Notes under the pieces: generated by a model
The model's input: only the letters and a program-made list of their open reading frames with translations
Databases searched by the model: none
What the model was told of the DNA's origin: nothing
Translations under genes and position numbers: made by a program
Shown here: one piece after another, positions 21,590 to 25,000 of the stretch
Position numbering within the stretch: the stretch's first letter is position 1
Layout of the letters: each line of letters opens with the position of its first letter
Assembly (NCBI GenBank): GCA_015478945.1
Contig: JABUQX010057011.1
Location: 1 to 25,000 of the forward strand
Direction: 5' to 3'
Source of the DNA: Trachelipus rathkii
Lineage: Eukaryota; Arthropoda; Malacostraca; Isopoda; Trachelipodidae
Length of the DNA: 25,000 bases

Positions 21590-24465
21590 ACATCGAAAAA
21601 AGTTGCTGTGTAACGTGTGTGTATCTCGTTTGAGAGAAGAGAAGGGACGAGAGGAGTTCAATTTGATGAGTGATTGTGGTTACAGAGCATCGGTAGATTT
21701 GTGTGTGAATCTAGAATTCTAATGGTTTTCCAAGTTTGAAAAGGTCATGTATGTATGTTTTACAATATTTCCTCGAGGTAATGTGAACGACTAGTGTGAT
21801 TTCTGGATAACCTAATGATGTTTGGAAAGGGTGAGCAGGAGCTTATCGTGATTGTGAAGGTGATCCTAATGGGTTGGATAGGTTACTCAAAAAATAGATG
21901 GTATACACATGTTTGGTGTCAGGGAGAAAGAGAATGAGGTAAAGTGTGATTGGATTTGAAGGAGAAGAGGTAGTTGTAATAATACTTTCTTTAAAGCACA
22001 AGATTATTCATATACATACAAGAGTGTGGCACGGTAGAGAATGTATCAAAGTGAAAAGTATGATTGATTTTGTGTTGGAAAAGAAGATGTTGAAGTAGTG
22101 TTGGATGTTAAATCGTGAGGGGGCTGAGGATGGGATCGAATCATTATGATTTATGTAAAATTAAGTTAATGGGCATGGTGGAGAGAAAAGTGATAAGGAA
22201 GGAACTGGGTAAAGTAAGAGTGAGAAGTTAAGTGAACAAGGTTATAAGGATAAGTTCTTAAAACTTCGAAGTAATCAGTTGATTGGGAACAAATTGAAAA
22301 TGACAAATCTAGAAAATAAGAAGCAGTTGTAGCAGTGCAAAGGACGGATATGTTAAAGTAGGAAGTAAAATATTATCAGTGAGTGGTGGAATGAGAGGTG
22401 AGGCAAGCATTTAAAAGTAAAATAGAAACATAGTTGAATATACTAAAAGCCAATGATGAGGTTTTCAAAAGAAAGATGTTTGGAATTACTATAAGGGAAG
22501 AATAAAAAGAAATACTAAAGGGTGCATACGGAGAAGAAAAAGAGGTAATTTAACAATTTGGAAGGAAGATGAATGGGACTTACAAGGAATAGGAAGCTAG
22601 CGCGAAAGATTAAGAATGAGGTAAGGGGAACCTGCTTAGAATAAGAATAGGGATTATTGCTTTCATAACTGATGAAATGATGTGAGGGGTAGTGTGGAAA
22701 GAACATTTGAGAATCTGCGTAACACTGCAGTAATGAAGAGTATTTGAGTGATGTGTGTTGGTTTCAGGTCCAAAAATAAAACGGAATACTTTGGGGAGAG
22801 GTCTTATAAGAGGTAAATGGGTAGAGGTGAGAAAGTGATAGAAAGTAATCTGCATGTATACTATGAATACTTGGTGAAATGATCAAGAATGGAGGCGAGA
22901 TGTGATTGACTGGATTTGAAGTTTTGTAACAAATCGTTTATGGAGGGTATAGTTCTGAGGGATTTGGAGGAAAACAGTAATAGAACCGCTTATATAAGGA
23001 TAAGGATGATAAGGGGAATCTGTAGGAATTATAGGAATTAGTTTTTCGAGTAGTATTGTGAAATATAATGGGTAATTTTGTTAAAGAGTTCGTCAAGTCA
23101 CTGAAGGACTGATTGGTGAAGAATCAAAGTACGGTATGTTAGAAGTGGTCAGATGGATGTGGATCAAATTTACATTGAAACACAAATGAATGAGAAAATA
23201 AGGGAGAGAGATGAAAAATCGTTTATTGGGTATTACGGATTTTGCAACAGGCTATGATAAGGGTTAATAGGGAATCTGACTATGGCAGTGTTTAGTGATA
23301 TAATAGAGCCTGGTGTATCTTCTGAATGGAATAGAAAGTGATTGACGATAGTGAAGCAGTGTAAGAATAAATGTTGTCAAAAGTGATTGGTTTAGTATTA
23401 ATAGGGAGTGCAAGGTTGTGTTATGTCTAATTGGTTATTCAATTGTATATGGGATGGGACTCATGAAAGAAATAGAGTGGGGGTGGCAGAAATCGTGTAG
23501 AATGACGGAGATGAGATAAGTTGAGGTTCCCCTACCTATTTTAATGCGGATGATTTGTTTTGTGTGATATATTGAAGAGAGTTTGAGAGGAAGGGTAGAG
23601 AATTTGGCAGGGTTTGAAAAGTCAAGAACATAATTTAGAGTAAGGTTACGGTTGTGAGTGAGGACAGTCCCTCAAGTGTGAAGTTATGTTAGATGGTGAG
23701 CAGCTGGAACATGTCAGTTAAATATAAGAATTTATGTTGGATTAAAATAGAAGGATGATACAGTGTAGTAAGTAAAGTGTGAATGGAGAAGGTGGCTGGG
23801 TTCAATTAAATGTTGGTAGATGTAAGACTAAGTCTGATGCGCTAGGGTCCTTACAGTGAGGGCTATGTTGTTACCTGTGTTTATGTATAGTAGTGAGAAG
23901 TTCAATGTGTTCAGATGGACAATCTTAGGTTTGTGTTAGGTGTGAGAAAATTGATAAAATGAGTTATGTGTGGTGTTAAAAAAGGGGTAAATGAGAGAAC
24001 AAATAAAGTACGTTGAGATTGTGTTTGGTCTCGTGGAAAGGATGGATGATAGTTGGTTGTTAAGAGGACGTATAGTGGAGTGTGTTGGGAATTGACTGGC
24101 TAGGAGACCGAAGAAAAAGTGGATTGAGTCAGCAAAGGAATGCCTGAAGGAGAGAAATGTGAGTTTGGCAGAGGCAAGAAGAAAGGTGCATATAAGGAAT
24201 GAATGGCAGGTTTGTGGAGGGGTATGTTTGTTGTCTAGCTTGGGGCCGGAATACCCAACATTGGACAGATTGCCATAAGGAGGTTCAATCACGGTCCCGT
24301 GAAGCTCAAGCGTGAATTTTTCTGACTGCCAACAGGTCTCACTAATAGGTGTAAAGGGGCGGTAAGGCTGGGCTGGGCTTTTTTTTGACTTGTGTCATAT
24401 TCGCTTCTACTTTGTCGTTTCCAAAGTGCTTGTCAACCTTACTCCAGTCTAGGGCAAGAAGGGGA
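21590..24465 (+). mobile_element. LINE copy C: long degenerate non-LTR retrotransposon
   Basis: The plus strand is purine-rich and, read across frames, follows the order of a LINE ORF2. An APE-type endonuclease remnant comes first (GDPNG at about 21859-21873, where GDxN is expected; HMFGVRERENE; NTFFKAQDYSYTYK at about 21980-22020; then DFVLEKKML). A linker follows (SEWW near 22380), then RT motifs (NRLYKDKDDKGN near 22990, where a 'PLYKxKG' box is expected; FATGYDKxNRES near 23240-23275), and the catalytic YADD box changed to NADD (23543-23554). Next are DGEQLEHVS (about 23695-23720) and the C-terminal signature KKKWIESAKECLKERNVS (24111-24164) with AEARRKVHIRNEW after it. A 3' UTR is shared with copy B and ends around 24460 at a TA tract. 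Many stops and indels make it non-functional. The 5' end is uncertain; the first recognisable motif is near 21.85 kb. Similar elements are abundant in decapod genomes. Confidence 0.8.
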
Positions 24466-24625
24466 TGATATATACTTATATTGAATATTATATATATCAT
24501 ATATATATATGATATATATATAATAATAATATTATATAATTAAATATATATATATATATATATATATATTTTAGATATATATAATAGTATATATATATAT
24601 ACTATTAATATATAAGTATTATATA
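24466..24625. repeat. (TA)n block at the 3' end of LINE copy C
   Basis: TA-rich tract starting at gatgatatata, directly after the 3' UTR shared by copies B and C. It may include the element's own short-repeat tail. Confidence 0.85.
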
Positions 24626-25000
24626 ACAAACAACAGACCGCTAAAAATCGCACCGTAATCCAAACTCCCACACTATCCTGAAATATTTTAGACATAACCT
24701 ATAAAGCATTAGTTGCAACTGGTACTCTCAACAAGACATCGATAAAAAAAAAATTTTCACAGGCAGACTCTTATGATAATAAATAGATATTCTAGGGGCG
24801 AAATGAATTTTTATTTTTTATGTAAGTTAATGTACTATGTAAGTTATTGACACGCCTAGGGTGTTTTGTGGATTGCATAGTAATGTTTAGACTTGTGTAT
24901 ACATGCTAAGTTTGACAAGCCCCTAAGTGCTGTGGTGATTTGCATGAAACATTTTTTTATGTGATTGATTCTATTGGCATGGCTGGGACATGTTTCGATA
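24626..25000 (+). other. Terminal stretch, possible start of another LINE fragment
   Basis: Unique-looking sequence after the TA block. In the last 27 bases one plus frame reads LAWLGHVSI (24974-25000), like the RLRWLGHVxRM signature near the C-terminus of LINE ORF2. The frame has a TGA a few codons earlier and the window then ends, so this is only a hint. Confidence 0.3.

Noticed and set aside
21479..21661. 60-codon minus-strand frame
   Set aside because: Half of it is TA-microsatellite translation (Ile/Tyr runs).
22515..22855. Two overlapping minus-strand frames of 63 and 81 codons
   Set aside because: Antisense to LINE copy C; they exist because its coding strand is purine-rich.
23936..24292. 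118-codon minus-strand frame
   Set aside because: Antisense to the C-terminal part of LINE copy C, where the plus strand carries the recognisable motif at 24111-24164.
1..25000. Mitochondrial, apicoplast or protist AT-rich genome; CRISPR or bacterial accessory region
   Set aside because: There are no organelle genes, no bacterial-style open frames and no spaced direct repeats. GT-AG introns and LINE remnants indicate animal nuclear DNA.

Overview
This is an AT-rich, gene-poor stretch of nuclear DNA from an animal. Three things point that way: a spliced gene with GT-AG introns, several decayed copies of animal-type non-LTR retrotransposons (LINEs), and many long degenerate (TA)n blocks. The LINE C-terminal signatures and the DUF4806-like gene suggest an arthropod, perhaps a decapod crustacean, but that is inference. 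I see no tRNA, rRNA, CRISPR array, viral gene or bacterial-style operon.

Layout. From 1 to about 13.4 kb I find no gene I can support. This part is A/T-dominated DNA broken by pure A/T blocks (the largest is 12.30-13.39 kb) and by less AT-rich islands at 0.42-0.66, 0.96-1.14, 2.1-2.7, 5.0-5.7, 8.0-8.7 and 11.5-12.3 kb. None of the islands could be identified. Two of them hold open frames without a convincing start (5142-5420 minus; 8039-8398 plus). A 380-bp island at 13.4-13.77 kb, between TA blocks, carries short diverged direct repeats built around AAGCTTGCACAAACTT. From 14.74 to 16.27 kb lies a LINE relic (copy A, plus strand). It keeps an endonuclease stretch and a C-terminal RT stretch but lacks the space for an RT core.

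From 20.66 down to 17.07 kb on the minus strand is the one real protein-coding locus. At least six exons, plus one broken candidate exon, encode a protein whose regions resemble arthropod DUF4806-domain proteins: an N-terminal aromatic/basic segment, an acidic region with a nuclear-localisation-like basic cluster, a coiled coil followed by the start of the DUF4806 domain, and a C-terminal helix followed by a tail. Phases at the 3' exons fit perfectly. Three other places need an unusual splice site or a single-base change, so this is a decaying gene, a gene with frame-switching tandem acceptors, or a sequence with small assembly indels. A 5'-truncated LINE (copy B, minus strand, 18.35-19.34 kb) lies in one of its introns in the sense direction.

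From 20.98 to 21.18 kb is a roughly 73-bp tandem repeat. A TA block follows, then a longer copy (C, plus strand, about 21.6-24.46 kb) of the same LINE family as B, in inverted orientation. Both copies have a mutated RT YADD box and many stops. The window ends in a further TA block and a 370-bp stretch whose last codons read WLGHV, which may be the start of another LINE C-terminal region.

I did not find a convincing undescribed biological system. The most useful leads are the DUF4806-like locus with its frame puzzles and intronic LINE, and the inverted LINE pair around it.
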